NCBI GenBank assembly: GCA_902803685.1
Contig: CADCQR010000073.1
Coordinates: 1-31,055, forward strand
Length of the DNA: 31,055 nt
Direction of reading: 5' to 3'
Source of the DNA: an uncultured Erysipelotrichaceae bacterium
GTDB taxonomy: Bacteria; Bacillota_I; Bacilli_A; RF39; UBA660
The notes beneath the pieces are model-generated. The model saw nothing but the letters and a program-made list of their open reading frames with translations, was not told where the DNA came from and ran no database searches. Position numbers and translations under genes: made by a program. Below, piece after piece: positions 1 through 8,440 of this stretch. The stretch's first letter is position 1, and every line of letters starts with the position of its first letter.

Positions 1-120
1 TAGACCAGTTTCGCCTTTTGGCTCTGGTACTGCTAGACCAGTTTCGCCTTTTGGCTCTGGTACTGCTAGACCAGTTTCGCCTTTTGGTTCTGGTACTGCT
101 AGACCAGTTTCGCCTTTTGG
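1..120 (-). repeat. 33-bp tandem repeat inside a coding region
   Basis: Three full 33-bp copies (1-33, 34-66, 67-99) and a 21-bp partial fourth (100-120). Copies 1 and 2 are identical; copy 3 differs by one synonymous base. The unit keeps the reading frame and encodes an 11-residue Pro/Glu/Lys-rich linker. The array may continue left of the window. Near identity suggests recent expansion or active homogenisation. Confidence 0.95.
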
Positions 121-1398
121 TGCGCCACCTGGTGCTCTAACATCTCCTACTGATACTGGCTCAACCTCTTCTACTGGTAGTACTCCGCTCTCTCCTAATG
201 AACTTGAATTCATACTAGCTTGCATATCTGGATGGTATTTTTTTGCTCCATCTAGATAGTCTTTTTTGCTTATCAGCCCTTCATCTTTCAATCTATTTAA
301 CTCATACATTTTTTCTTCAGGAGTTAATCTCGTATTATTAACTAACTCTTCATATGAACGTATCGCTTCACTTTCTCCCGCTGATACTGGTTTAGGTTCT
401 CCTAATGGTATTTCACCTTCTCCCGCTGATACTGGTTTAGGTTCTCCTAATGGTATTTCACCTTCTCCTATAGGATTTTGTGCACCTTCTGGAATAGTTG
501 CAATTTCTGTACTGCCATTTGTAGCTCGCCCACTTCTCATAGCTCTATAAGCGCTAGTACCTGCTCTGATTGCATAATCTAGCGCAACAACTGTAGCTGC
601 CGTAGTAACACCTGTTTTGACACCCTGTACGAAGGCTTGGTTGTATGTTTTTCCACTTTGTAATCCCGCTTCGGTTCCCGCTCCCAGTCCTCCAATCCCT
701 GCGAGGGTTGCACCAGCTGCTAAAGAGCCACTAGCAGCCGCACCTCCAGCAGCAGCACTTGCAAAAATACTACTTCCAGAAATAGCTCCACCGGCAGCAC
801 CTACAGCGGCACCTCCTGCCCACAATGCTAAACCGTAACCAACTGCTGATCCTACAATCTTACAACCTCCAGCAATCAATCCATCTTCTTTAAGATAACT
901 ATATTGAGCAACTCCTGTTTTTTTATACATTTCTTTAAAGTAGTCACCAACATGATCTTTTTTAATCCAGTTACCAATTTTTTCTTTGGTACTGCTACTA
1001 AATATACCTGCTACCATACCAATAGCCGAAGCAAAACCGTCAACGATTTGTTCCCCAGCAGTGGCAACACCTTCTGCAAATTTCATGTTTAATAAACCAC
1101 TTGTACTAAAAAGTCTTTTGAAGAATCCAGCATTACGTATTTCTTTATTGTATTGTTCTACATATTCAGCTCTTTTTTTAATACTCTCTTTTGTTTCTTT
1201 TATTTCGTTTCTGCAGATTTCAACCATTTGAGTAGGATCTTTAATCTCAAACTGTATGTATTCTATCCCTCTAATGCTTCTGATTTGATTTAGAGCATTC
1301 TGAAGTTCAATACCAGTAGAATCCAATTGCTTATATCCTTTTTCTAATTCATCTATAGCACTATCTACTAACGATTTATTATAATTTAATTCTGCCAT
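1..1398 (-). CDS. Large secreted-effector-like protein, C-terminus beyond window
   Basis: Open minus-strand frame of 466 codons that starts at ATG 1398 and is still open at base 1. A GAGTGAT-like site lies about 9 bases upstream. Residues 1-95 are charged and helical, like the N-terminal domains of WXG100/LXG-type secreted proteins, but I see no WXG or LXG motif. Residues 175-285 are rich in Gly and Ala with many small residues, like the pre-toxin or membrane-active middle of polymorphic toxins. Residues 311-342 are a duplicated 15-residue unit. Residues 360-388 (ELNRLKDEGLISKKDY) resemble a SHOCT-type helical motif. From residue 428 on there are 11-residue KGETGLAVPEP repeats. The gene lies 19 bases after a small helical gene, the usual order for an LXG toxin and its partner. 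Effector or surface adhesin is inference; the deciding C-terminal domain is not visible. Confidence 0.75.
   Translation of the reverse strand, partial: MAELNYNKSLVDSAIDELEKGYKQLDSTGIELQNALNQIRSIRGIEYIQFEIKDPTQMVEICRNEIKETKESIKKRAEYVEQYNKEIRNAGFFKRLFSTSGLLNMKFAEGVATAGEQIVDGFASAIGMVAGIFSSSTKEKIGNWIKKDHVGDYFKEMYKKTGVAQYSYLKEDGLIAGGCKIVGSAVGYGLALWAGGAAVGAAGGAISGSSIFASAAAGGAAASGSLAAGATLAGIGGLGAGTEAGLQSGKTYNQAFVQGVKTGVTTAATVVALDYAIRAGTSAYRAMRSGRATNGSTEIATIPEGAQNPIGEGEIPLGEPKPVSAGEGEIPLGEPKPVSAGESEAIRSYEELVNNTRLTPEEKMYELNRLKDEGLISKKDYLDGAKKYHPDMQASMNSSSLGESGVLPVEEVEPVSVGDVRAPGGAPKGETGLAVPEPKGETGLAVPEPKGETGLAVPEPKGETGL
374..463 (-). repeat. 45-bp in-frame tandem duplication
   Basis: Two identical 45-bp copies (374-418 and 419-463), each encoding a 15-residue unit with the core EIPLGEPKPVSAG. 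They lie in the same linker-type part of the large effector-like gene as the 33-bp array, with a decayed partial unit next to them. Confidence 0.9.
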
Positions 1399-1417
1399 AC
1401 ACACTAATCACTCTTTT

Positions 1418-1771
1418 CTAACTATTTTTTGCGTTTTCCAAGGCCACTTTACGCTCATACTCTGCTAAAGCATTTGACTGTTCATAATATAATTTTCTAG
1501 CAGCATTTATGAGCTTATCAATCTGCTCAGTATAAAGCTTTTTAACCTTTTTTATTTCTGTTCCTAGCTGTGTTATATCGTACTTTAGGGTTTGCTCATC
1601 TATTGATAAAGCTTTCTTATCGCATATGTTTCCAGCATCAATAACATATTTACCAGCTTTTTCAAAATCATCTAGTATATTTTTAAAATTATCACAACAT
1701 TTTACAACTGATTGAATATCAATAATTTGCGATCTACTAGTGATATAATACGTTTTATCCACCTTAATCAT
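1418..1771 (-). CDS. Small helical protein, possible secretion partner of the downstream effector
   Basis: A 117-residue protein with no signal peptide or membrane segment, predicted by eye to be almost all helix with a coiled-coil-like second half (residues 65-112). Size and helical-hairpin character resemble the small WXG100-like partners encoded just upstream of LXG toxins (Lap-type proteins), but I see no family motif. It is the first gene of a two-gene operon, with 19 bases to the next start. The start is uncertain: ATG 1771 directly abuts the AGGAG, while in-frame GTG 1762 lies 9 bases from it and would give 114 residues. Partner or chaperone function is inference from position and size. 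Confidence 0.7.
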   Translation of the reverse strand: MIKVDKTYYITSRSQIIDIQSVVKCCDNFKNILDDFEKAGKYVIDAGNICDKKALSIDEQTLKYDITQLGTEIKKVKKLYTEQIDKLINAARKLYYEQSNALAEYERKVALENAKNS

Positions 1772-1971
1772 CTCCTATACATCTTCTATTATTATTTTTT
1801 CACATTTGCAAATAAAAAACAAGACTTTTAAATATTATTACGAATTTTATTATATTATTTTAAATATTATTGAAAATCAAAAATAATAAGGCATACCATG
1901 ATTGATAAATGCCAATTCAATATAATTTTCTTTTATAATCGAATTTCGTTTACTTACATTAGCCCAATTAT

Positions 1972-2781
1972 TTATACTTCTTTACATATGATTAATAAGT
2001 ACGTATTCGGCGGGTTATAATGACATACTTGCAATACCAACAATTTATCTTTGGCTGATATTTTTAGGTTTTTATTAACATATAGTGAATTGTTAATAAG
2101 TTTATTTACATGTTGTAAAAAATCATCATCACTATAAAATATCAATTTCATATGTTCATTGTCATCTGCTGTTATTATTTTAGCTGCAACTACCTTATAG
2201 TTAATTTGTTTCTCATCAATGCTAAGATAAACATCTTTATAGTTATTAAATATATTAACATCTGTATATGCTTCTAGATTTGTAAATGGTAATTGGCTGA
2301 TATACTTTTCATTTTGCGTATTATGGCCATATATATTTATTTGTCTATCATTTGCTAAATCAGTATTCCTAAAGTCAAAGAAAGGTACTCCTAAACCATC
2401 TCTTTGTTTATATAAATTATAGCTTAAATAAAATACATTATTTTGCGTTCTAGTAACTAGCGTATCAATATTCAAGTTTGGTATATCTAGTTTTCCTACT
2501 ATATCGTCATTAGAATATTGAGAGCGATATGATGGTAGATTATTAATGTATGTGGACACATCAATCTTGTTATCGTCTTTATCATTATAATTTTTTTCCG
2601 CTTTTTCCTCTATTAGTTCCTTTACTTCAGGTTCTACCTCCACCTTACCTGGCTGGCTTTTCTCATCAGTAAAATATAAGCTATATAAATATGACCCTCC
2701 AAATGACAATAGAAAAATAACTAATATGAAGGCTAAATATTTCAACGTATTATTGCGTTTTTTAACTGATTTTTTTTTCAT
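1972..2781 (-). CDS. Class B-like sortase with the catalytic arginine replaced
   Basis: Membrane-anchored sortase-like transpeptidase of 269 residues. A basic N-terminus is followed by one membrane segment (about 13-33) and an extracellular domain. The catalytic His is seen in IYGHNT (H153) and the Cys in LQVCHY (C253). In sortases the strand after the Cys loop carries an essential Arg (as in RIVVVAK); here the matching position reads YLLIICK, so Tyr261 seems to stand in its place. Sortases join sorting-signal proteins to peptidoglycan or pilins; no protein complete in this window shows an obvious sorting signal. ATG 2790 overlaps the GAGG site, so ATG 2781, 9 bases from it, is preferred. The neighbours are other surface proteins. 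Sortase fold: confident. Activity and class: less so. Confidence 0.85.
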   Translation of the reverse strand: MKKKSVKKRNNTLKYLAFILVIFLLSFGGSYLYSLYFTDEKSQPGKVEVEPEVKELIEEKAEKNYNDKDDNKIDVSTYINNLPSYRSQYSNDDIVGKLDIPNLNIDTLVTRTQNNVFYLSYNLYKQRDGLGVPFFDFRNTDLANDRQINIYGHNTQNEKYISQLPFTNLEAYTDVNIFNNYKDVYLSIDEKQINYKVVAAKIITADDNEHMKLIFYSDDDFLQHVNKLINNSLYVNKNLKISAKDKLLVLQVCHYNPPNTYLLIICKEV

Positions 2782-2873
2782 ATAAAACATCCTCTTCTAA
2801 TTAATAATATGAATAGGCACTAATGCTTTTTGTTGTTTCTATCTTCATTGTTTTAAACTTACCACTAAATTAA

Positions 2874-2903
2874 ATGACTTAAAACAATTCCGTCTTAAGT
2901 CAT
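2874..2903 (-). terminator. Hairpin after the 293-residue zinc-ribbon gene
   Basis: Perfect 9-bp inverted repeat (2874-2882 with 2895-2903) and a 12-base loop, 23 bases after the stop at 2927. The T-tract on the minus strand is poor (TTTAATTT), so it may be a weak terminator or an mRNA-end stabiliser. Confidence 0.5.
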
Positions 2904-2926
2904 CAATTTAAATAGCAATTTTAAGA

Positions 2927-3808
2927 TTATTTTTTCATAATCAAATTATTGTCAAATTTGAATTCTTTTAGACCGTTCTTTCCAGCATCTTGCTCGCTAC
3001 CTGCGCCAAAGGATGAGCTACCATTTTTAGCGCTATCTAATACAGACGTTAATATAGTAAGTTCGTTTGATGTTGGCTCGGTAAATGTTACGTTAGCGAT
3101 ACAGCCAACAAAAGTTGAAGTAGCGTCAGCTTTGGTAACATAGGCATACATTACTCTATCACTGCCACTTTCTCTTGCAAGAACTGTCATATATTCTCTA
3201 CCACTAATATTCTTAATCATGGTACTAACTTGGTCAGAGTACTTTTGCTGTAACATCTGTTTATAATCATCATATGAATATGAATAATCAACGGCGATAG
3301 CAAAAGCTAACGAACTATTGTAAATAACTAAACCCTCAGAGCTTTCAATTCTCGTGTCATATCCTTCGGGTATTGTAAATGTATAGCCACCATAACTTTG
3401 AGTATTTTGTGGAGTTGTCGTAACATCTATCGTACCTGGTGTATCTCCACCACCATTTGTCGGTGGAGTTGTTTTATTACTACCACTAAATACTATAAAT
3501 AATACTATTGCAATTGCTACAACGCAAATTAGAGCTATTACTAAAATGATTGTTGTACTATTCTTTGACGGTTGTTGTTGACTATTTTGTTGTGGCACTA
3601 CCTGATTATACGGTGGCATGCCTTGATTATATTGTTGTGGATTAACTTGTTGTGGATTAGCTTGTTGTGGCATTACAGTGTTAACGTTAGCTACTTGACC
3701 ATTATTTTGTACTACACCTGGTGTAGTTATTTTTTCAACTGGGGTTCCACAGTTTGGGCAAACATTTTCTGTTCCATTCAATTGAACTCCGCAATTTTTA
3801 CAAAACAT
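2927..3808 (-). CDS. Zinc-ribbon membrane protein with exported C-terminal domain
   Basis: A 293-residue protein. Residues 3-20 form a zinc ribbon with two CxxC pairs (CKNC and CPNC). Residues 30-80 are a Gln/Pro/Asn-rich low-complexity linker. Residues 85-108 are a hydrophobic membrane segment. A 20-residue Gly/Thr/Pro stretch then leads to a C-terminal domain of about 160 residues that should lie outside the cell. The exterior domain (with TFTIPEGYDTRI near its start) is not one I can name; it resembles small beta-rich domains of Gram-positive membrane proteins. The zinc ribbon would be cytoplasmic. AAGGAG precedes the ATG. It shares its architecture with the genes at 5591 and 8441. Function unknown. 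Confidence 0.85.
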   Translation of the reverse strand: MFCKNCGVQLNGTENVCPNCGTPVEKITTPGVVQNNGQVANVNTVMPQQANPQQVNPQQYNQGMPPYNQVVPQQNSQQQPSKNSTTIILVIALICVVAIAIVLFIVFSGSNKTTPPTNGGGDTPGTIDVTTTPQNTQSYGGYTFTIPEGYDTRIESSEGLVIYNSSLAFAIAVDYSYSYDDYKQMLQQKYSDQVSTMIKNISGREYMTVLARESGSDRVMYAYVTKADATSTFVGCIANVTFTEPTSNELTILTSVLDSAKNGSSSFGAGSEQDAGKNGLKEFKFDNNLIMKK

Positions 3809-3841
3809 ATTCTCATCTCTCCTTATTCTTATTCCTATTTA

Positions 3842-3850
3842 ATAGTATCA
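3842..3850 (-). promoter_or_regulatory. Extended -10 promoter for the gene at 2927-3808
   Basis: On the minus strand TGaTACTAT is an extended -10 element about 35 bases upstream of the ATG at 3808. No good -35 is visible at the right distance. Confidence 0.4.
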
Positions 3851-3901
3851 CAATTGTATGAATATTATATTTATGATTTGTTTTTTTCTTTTATTTTTAC
3901 T

Positions 3902-5578
3902 TTATTTTACATAAGTTCCGTCATCATTCCATTTGCCACTCCATTTAGGAGTCTTCTTTGCCTTATAAAATATTTTTTCAAAATCTGTACCAGAAACTAT
4001 ATTCCAGTTATCTATACCACTTACATTCTTGGCCGGCAAATGATCAAATGTCATTTTAAAATTTGTAACCTTTGAAGTATCCCACTTTTTTAGACCATCT
4101 AAACTTTCAAGTTTTGTATGTGAAAAGGCACTTTCCATATCGGTTACATTTGATGTATCCCATTTTTTTAGGGCGTCAACGTCACTGATACTTGTATATG
4201 CAAACAAATCTTTAAGACTTTGTACTTTTGATGTGTTCCATTCTTTTATTCCAGATATATCAGTTAATGTTCTTATAGAATTAAATGCTGAGTTCATATC
4301 AAGCAATCTATCTGTATTCCAATTTTCTAGCGCATTTAAATTATTTATTTCTGTGTATTGTAGAGCATTTGAAAAATTAGTTAGTGACTTCGTATTCCAA
4401 TTACTCAATCCATCTATATTTTCTAAATTAACACAATAACTAAATAATCTTGCCATATTTGTTACACTAGATGTATCCCAATTTTTTAAGGCATCGACAT
4501 TTTTGATTTTTGTTGTACCAAAGGCGTATCTTAATTCAGTAACTCTACTAGTGTTCCAATTACTAAGTGGTGTTAAATCATTAACATTAGTTTCGGCAAT
4601 CATTCCACTTAAATTAGTAACTGTATCTACTTTGTAATATTTAAAAACACTTATATCTTCAACTGATGTGGCAGATATAAAATATCCCATGTTCTTGATT
4701 TTATTAGTATCTAATGATATTAATGGTGTAATGTCCATAAGGGCTGTACAACTTTGAAATAATGAACCAACATTTTCTAAAGAGGTGGTATTAAAATATG
4801 ACATAAATTTAATATCACTTAAACTCTCATCTTGATAAAACATCCATTCCATATCATTAATATGAGAAGCATCAAAATATTTCAGGTCATTAGCATCTGT
4901 TAACTTACTCAAATCACTAAACATAAATGACGTGGACTCATTAAACTCTATCTTATTTTCAGAATAAAAATACAATGTATCGTTTTCTATCCACATATAT
5001 ATAGGTTTTTTTGATTGTTCCGTTGAAACTATGTTATCATCAGTTCTATATTTATCTTCAATTTTGTCCGCTAGTTTGATTGTTGTTATTTTATCCAATT
5101 TTTCATCTGTAAGTTGCTTAATTTTATTATGGATATAGGACCCATACTCTAATGTTGAATAATCTTGATTATCTGGTTTTTCCAAACTAATGTTACCAGT
5201 GAAATCAAACTTTTTAGTACTAGTATATATAATCGATAAAATATACTTTCCCTTTTTTATACTAGGTATCACATTGTCATCAAGATTATGAATTAAACCT
5301 TTATTTACAACATTATTATTATCATCCGTTAATATATATATTATATAATTGCTATTTGTTTTATTATTAGTATCTGATATTACCAAATCTAGGTTATCTT
5401 CTTTTATATCTAACTTTATGTTTTTTGGCTTATTATTTCTAATACTGATATTAAATTTTGTAGGTTTATTACTTTTTATTGCGTACTCCTTGTTGGCTAT
5501 TAATAGATATACTGTTAATGGTATGCACATTAATATTATTATGATTACTGATATAATTATTTTTTTATTTGCTTTCAT
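3902..5578 (-). CDS. DUF285/BspA-like repeat surface protein
   Basis: A 558-residue protein with an N-terminal membrane anchor or uncleaved signal (residues 5-28, no lipobox). A beta-rich region covers about 35-135. From about residue 236 to 545 run some dozen 22-26-residue repeats built around NWNTSxVTxMxxxFxxT, the hallmark of the Mycoplasma DUF285/BspA-like leucine-rich repeat family. Such proteins sit on the cell surface, and some bind host or extracellular ligands. The last residues (KWSGKWNDDGTY) are a typical capping end. AGGTGG lies 4 bases before the ATG. It starts 12 bases after the C11 peptidase gene stops, so the two are very likely co-transcribed. I see no sortase signal. Confidence 0.9.
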   Translation of the reverse strand: MKANKKIIISVIIIILMCIPLTVYLLIANKEYAIKSNKPTKFNISIRNNKPKNIKLDIKEDNLDLVISDTNNKTNSNYIIYILTDDNNNVVNKGLIHNLDDNVIPSIKKGKYILSIIYTSTKKFDFTGNISLEKPDNQDYSTLEYGSYIHNKIKQLTDEKLDKITTIKLADKIEDKYRTDDNIVSTEQSKKPIYMWIENDTLYFYSENKIEFNESTSFMFSDLSKLTDANDLKYFDASHINDMEWMFYQDESLSDIKFMSYFNTTSLENVGSLFQSCTALMDITPLISLDTNKIKNMGYFISATSVEDISVFKYYKVDTVTNLSGMIAETNVNDLTPLSNWNTSRVTELRYAFGTTKIKNVDALKNWDTSSVTNMARLFSYCVNLENIDGLSNWNTKSLTNFSNALQYTEINNLNALENWNTDRLLDMNSAFNSIRTLTDISGIKEWNTSKVQSLKDLFAYTSISDVDALKKWDTSNVTDMESAFSHTKLESLDGLKKWDTSKVTNFKMTFDHLPAKNVSGIDNWNIVSGTDFEKIFYKAKKTPKWSGKWNDDGTYVK

Positions 5579-5590
5579 AATACCACCTAC

Positions 5591-8254
5591 TTAATTTAAT
5601 TTTATTGGATTAGAATCATATTCATTATTCGCAACATCAAAGACTCTAAAAACTACATAGTAATCATATCCACTTTCAAAATTTTCTTTCACAAATTTTA
5701 CCATGTTAGTTCTGTATGCATATCCCTCTATTATTTGATTACTGGTGCCTGCCCAGTTAGGATTATATTTTTTGTTTTCATCTAGTAACTTATATCTTGA
5801 ACTTACGACAGATACAAAATTATAATCAGTTAATTTTATACCACTTGGAGCAAATAGCGAAAATTTATCTTTGCTATCTGTTTCTTGAGTATCATTTAAA
5901 TTAGTATATATGGCTTTTATATAACCTTCTGGGTGTTCTTTATCAATTCTAATTATTACGGTTGATGGGTACGTCTTACTAAAGAATAAGGCTGGAGTAT
6001 TTGATAGATATATATATGCTTTTAATTCAACATAATCATCCGTCACTTTATCTTCTTTGGCAAGTATCCAAGTACTATCATCTGTATATTCTGAATCTGA
6101 TAACCTTAATAATCTATCTTTTATTGATGCTTTTAATTTATTTCCCTCTACTTTAACATCGCTACCTCCATATATTATTTGATAATATCCGTCCTTGGTA
6201 TCAGCGAATACTAAATAAGAGGCTTTTGTCATATTTTTTACTTGTTCTTCTGTTAATTCTAATTCTACGTCAGCTTTTGTTCTTTCTTTAGCGACATCAA
6301 CTTTTGTTGATGAAAAATTATTATAAGAACTTATTCTAGTTCCTGTCTTCATCTGATAGAAATTATTTACTAAGGAAGTATAATTGTTTGCTACCGAAAT
6401 GTTACTGTATGTATTTAAAAACCATTTGTCGTTATATGGAAAATATATTGATAATCCATGTGAATTCTTGGTATTAGTCCAATTGTATATTACTGCATCA
6501 TCAATAGCCGCAAGAACGTTAGTACCATTTGGAGAATATTTATTAAAGGTTTCTACAAAATCATACAAATCAATCATATCATAACCCAATTGATCACCAC
6601 CATATTGTGGTATATTAGCGCGCAATTTGGCAAATTCATTATAACTACTAGATAAAGCTTTATTCAAATCACCAGAAAAAGTATTAAACGCTTCTGTAAG
6701 ATTGTCAATCTTTGATAAATCAGTAATTGAATAAGTAGAATCAATACAGTAATTTTGGTCTTTTTGGTATATAGAAGCGTAATTACAACTATTACTAACT
6801 AACTCTTTATATGTTTCAATTTGTTTTTTGCCATAATCAATTCCTGTATCTGTAATCTCAACGTCATTTAAAAATCTAATGGCGGAGTCGGCAGGAGACC
6901 CAATAGTTATTTCTTCTGATGCTACTAAATATTTGGCATAATTTTTATATATATTAGCAATTTCGACTGTACTATTAAGACAAGTTCTAAATGATATAAC
7001 TTCTAATTTATTTTTCTCTTTAAAAGGACTATTCTCAAAAGCTTTAGCCATTTCTACTAGCATCAAATGGTCAGCAGTAAAATCGTCATATTCGCTACCG
7101 TCTACAGCGCCACCATGATTCCAATAAATAAAATCATATTTACTTGCTTTATAGTTATTATATACGTAACTCAAGAAGTATGATAAATTGTCTGGCGAAC
7201 CCATATTATTCTTGGCTCTAGCATCAACCTTTTCAAAGCCACTTTCACCCAACATATATATTGATGTTTGATTAACATCTATGTAATTGTTTTTCCATGA
7301 CGTAGTTCCACCAGCAATTAATATTACTTTTGTTTTGTTCGCTGTTAACTTATTATAATCTAAATCGATTAAATCTCTTGTTGCCAAGCCACTTTTAGAT
7401 TCAAGATTTGACCCGACCATATAAATCATAACAACTCTGCTATTTTCTTTTTTTGCAAGATTAATAGCCAAAAAAATTATGCATACTAATACTACTATCG
7501 CAATTGCTGCTATAAGGATTTTATTTATCAGTGGAGTTTCTTTATTATTTTGATTAGAATGAATTCCCATTTGCTGCCATGTACTATTTCCTTGATTATA
7601 TTGATATGATGGCAATGCATAATTTTGAGTTATATTATTAGGTTGATTAAAGACTGTATTTTCTTTAGAAATAACACTATTATCTTTACTTTCGTTTAGC
7701 TGTTGTGAATCATATTGCTTAATAAAATCATAATTTCTATTATAGTCGTCAGTTTTAGATTCGTCTTTAGTATTTACTTCACCACTATTTTTAGAATTTT
7801 CTATAGATTTTAAATTTCTTTTTTCTTCAAGATTCTCTTCAGTATCAAATTTTTCTTCTATGTTTGGTTCTTCAGCAGAACTCATCTCATCGCTTACCTT
7901 AGAATCTTTTATAGATTTCAAATCATTTTTTTGTTCAGAATTTTCATTAGTAACCGGAATATCAGATAGGCCAGATTCTTCGAATGATATTATCTGCGGT
8001 TTTTGTATATCATCGTCAATTGTTGATGATTCTCTTTCCATATCATCTTGGTTTGAACTTTTACTTTCAAAATCCAATTCTTCTATTTCATGCTTATTTT
8101 TACTATTATTTTCATCTTTAGTAACTAAGGGCGATTCTTGTACATTTTTTTCTTGAACGCTTTGTCGTTTCAATTCATCTCGTATTTGATTACCACATTT
8201 TGGGCAAAAACTAATGTCATCAGATAATTTATTACCACACTTTACACAAAACAT
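5591..8254 (-). CDS. Zinc-ribbon, membrane-anchored clostripain-like (C11) cysteine peptidase
   Basis: An 887-residue protein. Residues 3-20 are a zinc ribbon (CVKC and CPKC). Residues 25-240 are an acidic, low-complexity Ser/Glu/Asn linker. Residues 243-266 are a membrane segment. Residues 272-650 are a peptidase C11 (clostripain) domain starting VVMIYMVGSNLES, with the catalytic His in FIYWNHGG (H380) and the catalytic Cys in SFRTCLNST (C425). The rest is beta-rich. C11 enzymes cut after Arg or Lys, often after self-processing. This one should act outside the cell while its zinc ribbon stays inside. AGGAG lies 7 bases before the ATG. The long linker inside the cytoplasm is unusual for a C11 protein. 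Neighbouring zinc-ribbon proteins share the anchor plan. Confidence 0.92.
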   Translation of the reverse strand: MFCVKCGNKLSDDISFCPKCGNQIRDELKRQSVQEKNVQESPLVTKDENNSKNKHEIEELDFESKSSNQDDMERESSTIDDDIQKPQIISFEESGLSDIPVTNENSEQKNDLKSIKDSKVSDEMSSAEEPNIEEKFDTEENLEEKRNLKSIENSKNSGEVNTKDESKTDDYNRNYDFIKQYDSQQLNESKDNSVISKENTVFNQPNNITQNYALPSYQYNQGNSTWQQMGIHSNQNNKETPLINKILIAAIAIVVLVCIIFLAINLAKKENSRVVMIYMVGSNLESKSGLATRDLIDLDYNKLTANKTKVILIAGGTTSWKNNYIDVNQTSIYMLGESGFEKVDARAKNNMGSPDNLSYFLSYVYNNYKASKYDFIYWNHGGAVDGSEYDDFTADHLMLVEMAKAFENSPFKEKNKLEVISFRTCLNSTVEIANIYKNYAKYLVASEEITIGSPADSAIRFLNDVEITDTGIDYGKKQIETYKELVSNSCNYASIYQKDQNYCIDSTYSITDLSKIDNLTEAFNTFSGDLNKALSSSYNEFAKLRANIPQYGGDQLGYDMIDLYDFVETFNKYSPNGTNVLAAIDDAVIYNWTNTKNSHGLSIYFPYNDKWFLNTYSNISVANNYTSLVNNFYQMKTGTRISSYNNFSSTKVDVAKERTKADVELELTEEQVKNMTKASYLVFADTKDGYYQIIYGGSDVKVEGNKLKASIKDRLLRLSDSEYTDDSTWILAKEDKVTDDYVELKAYIYLSNTPALFFSKTYPSTVIIRIDKEHPEGYIKAIYTNLNDTQETDSKDKFSLFAPSGIKLTDYNFVSVVSSRYKLLDENKKYNPNWAGTSNQIIEGYAYRTNMVKFVKENFESGYDYYVVFRVFDVANNEYDSNPIKLN

Positions 8255-8277
8255 AACAACACTCCTATTATATTTTG

Positions 8278-8286
8278 ATTATAACA
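8278..8286 (-). promoter_or_regulatory. Extended -10 promoter for the C11 peptidase operon
   Basis: On the minus strand TGtTATAAT (perfect -10 hexamer with the TGn extension) lies about 24 bases upstream of the ATG at 8254. The -35 region is only A/T-rich (TTTAAA-like). Confidence 0.55.
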
Positions 8287-8440
8287 TAAATTTTTCTTTT
8301 TTAAATATTTTATTCTATAAAGTTAAATTTTTCTTTATTACTTTCCAAAAATAAAAAAGAACTAAATAACCTTTAGCACTTATTTATAAATTTCTATTCT
8401 ATTAGTTTTTATCATAATATTCAATCTTGATATATTTAAT

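Noticed and set aside
1..120. 33-bp repeats as a CRISPR array
   Set aside because: The copies are head to tail without spacers and keep a coding frame, so this is a protein repeat.
266..1231. Plus-strand open frames over the left edge
   Set aside because: They are Pro/Ala- or Ser-rich frames antisense to the continuous 466-codon minus-strand gene and have no ribosome binding sites.
3572..4075. Plus-strand 167-residue frame
   Set aside because: It is antisense to two well-supported minus-strand genes, has no ribosome binding site, and its Leu/Trp/Tyr-rich composition is typical of a shadow frame.
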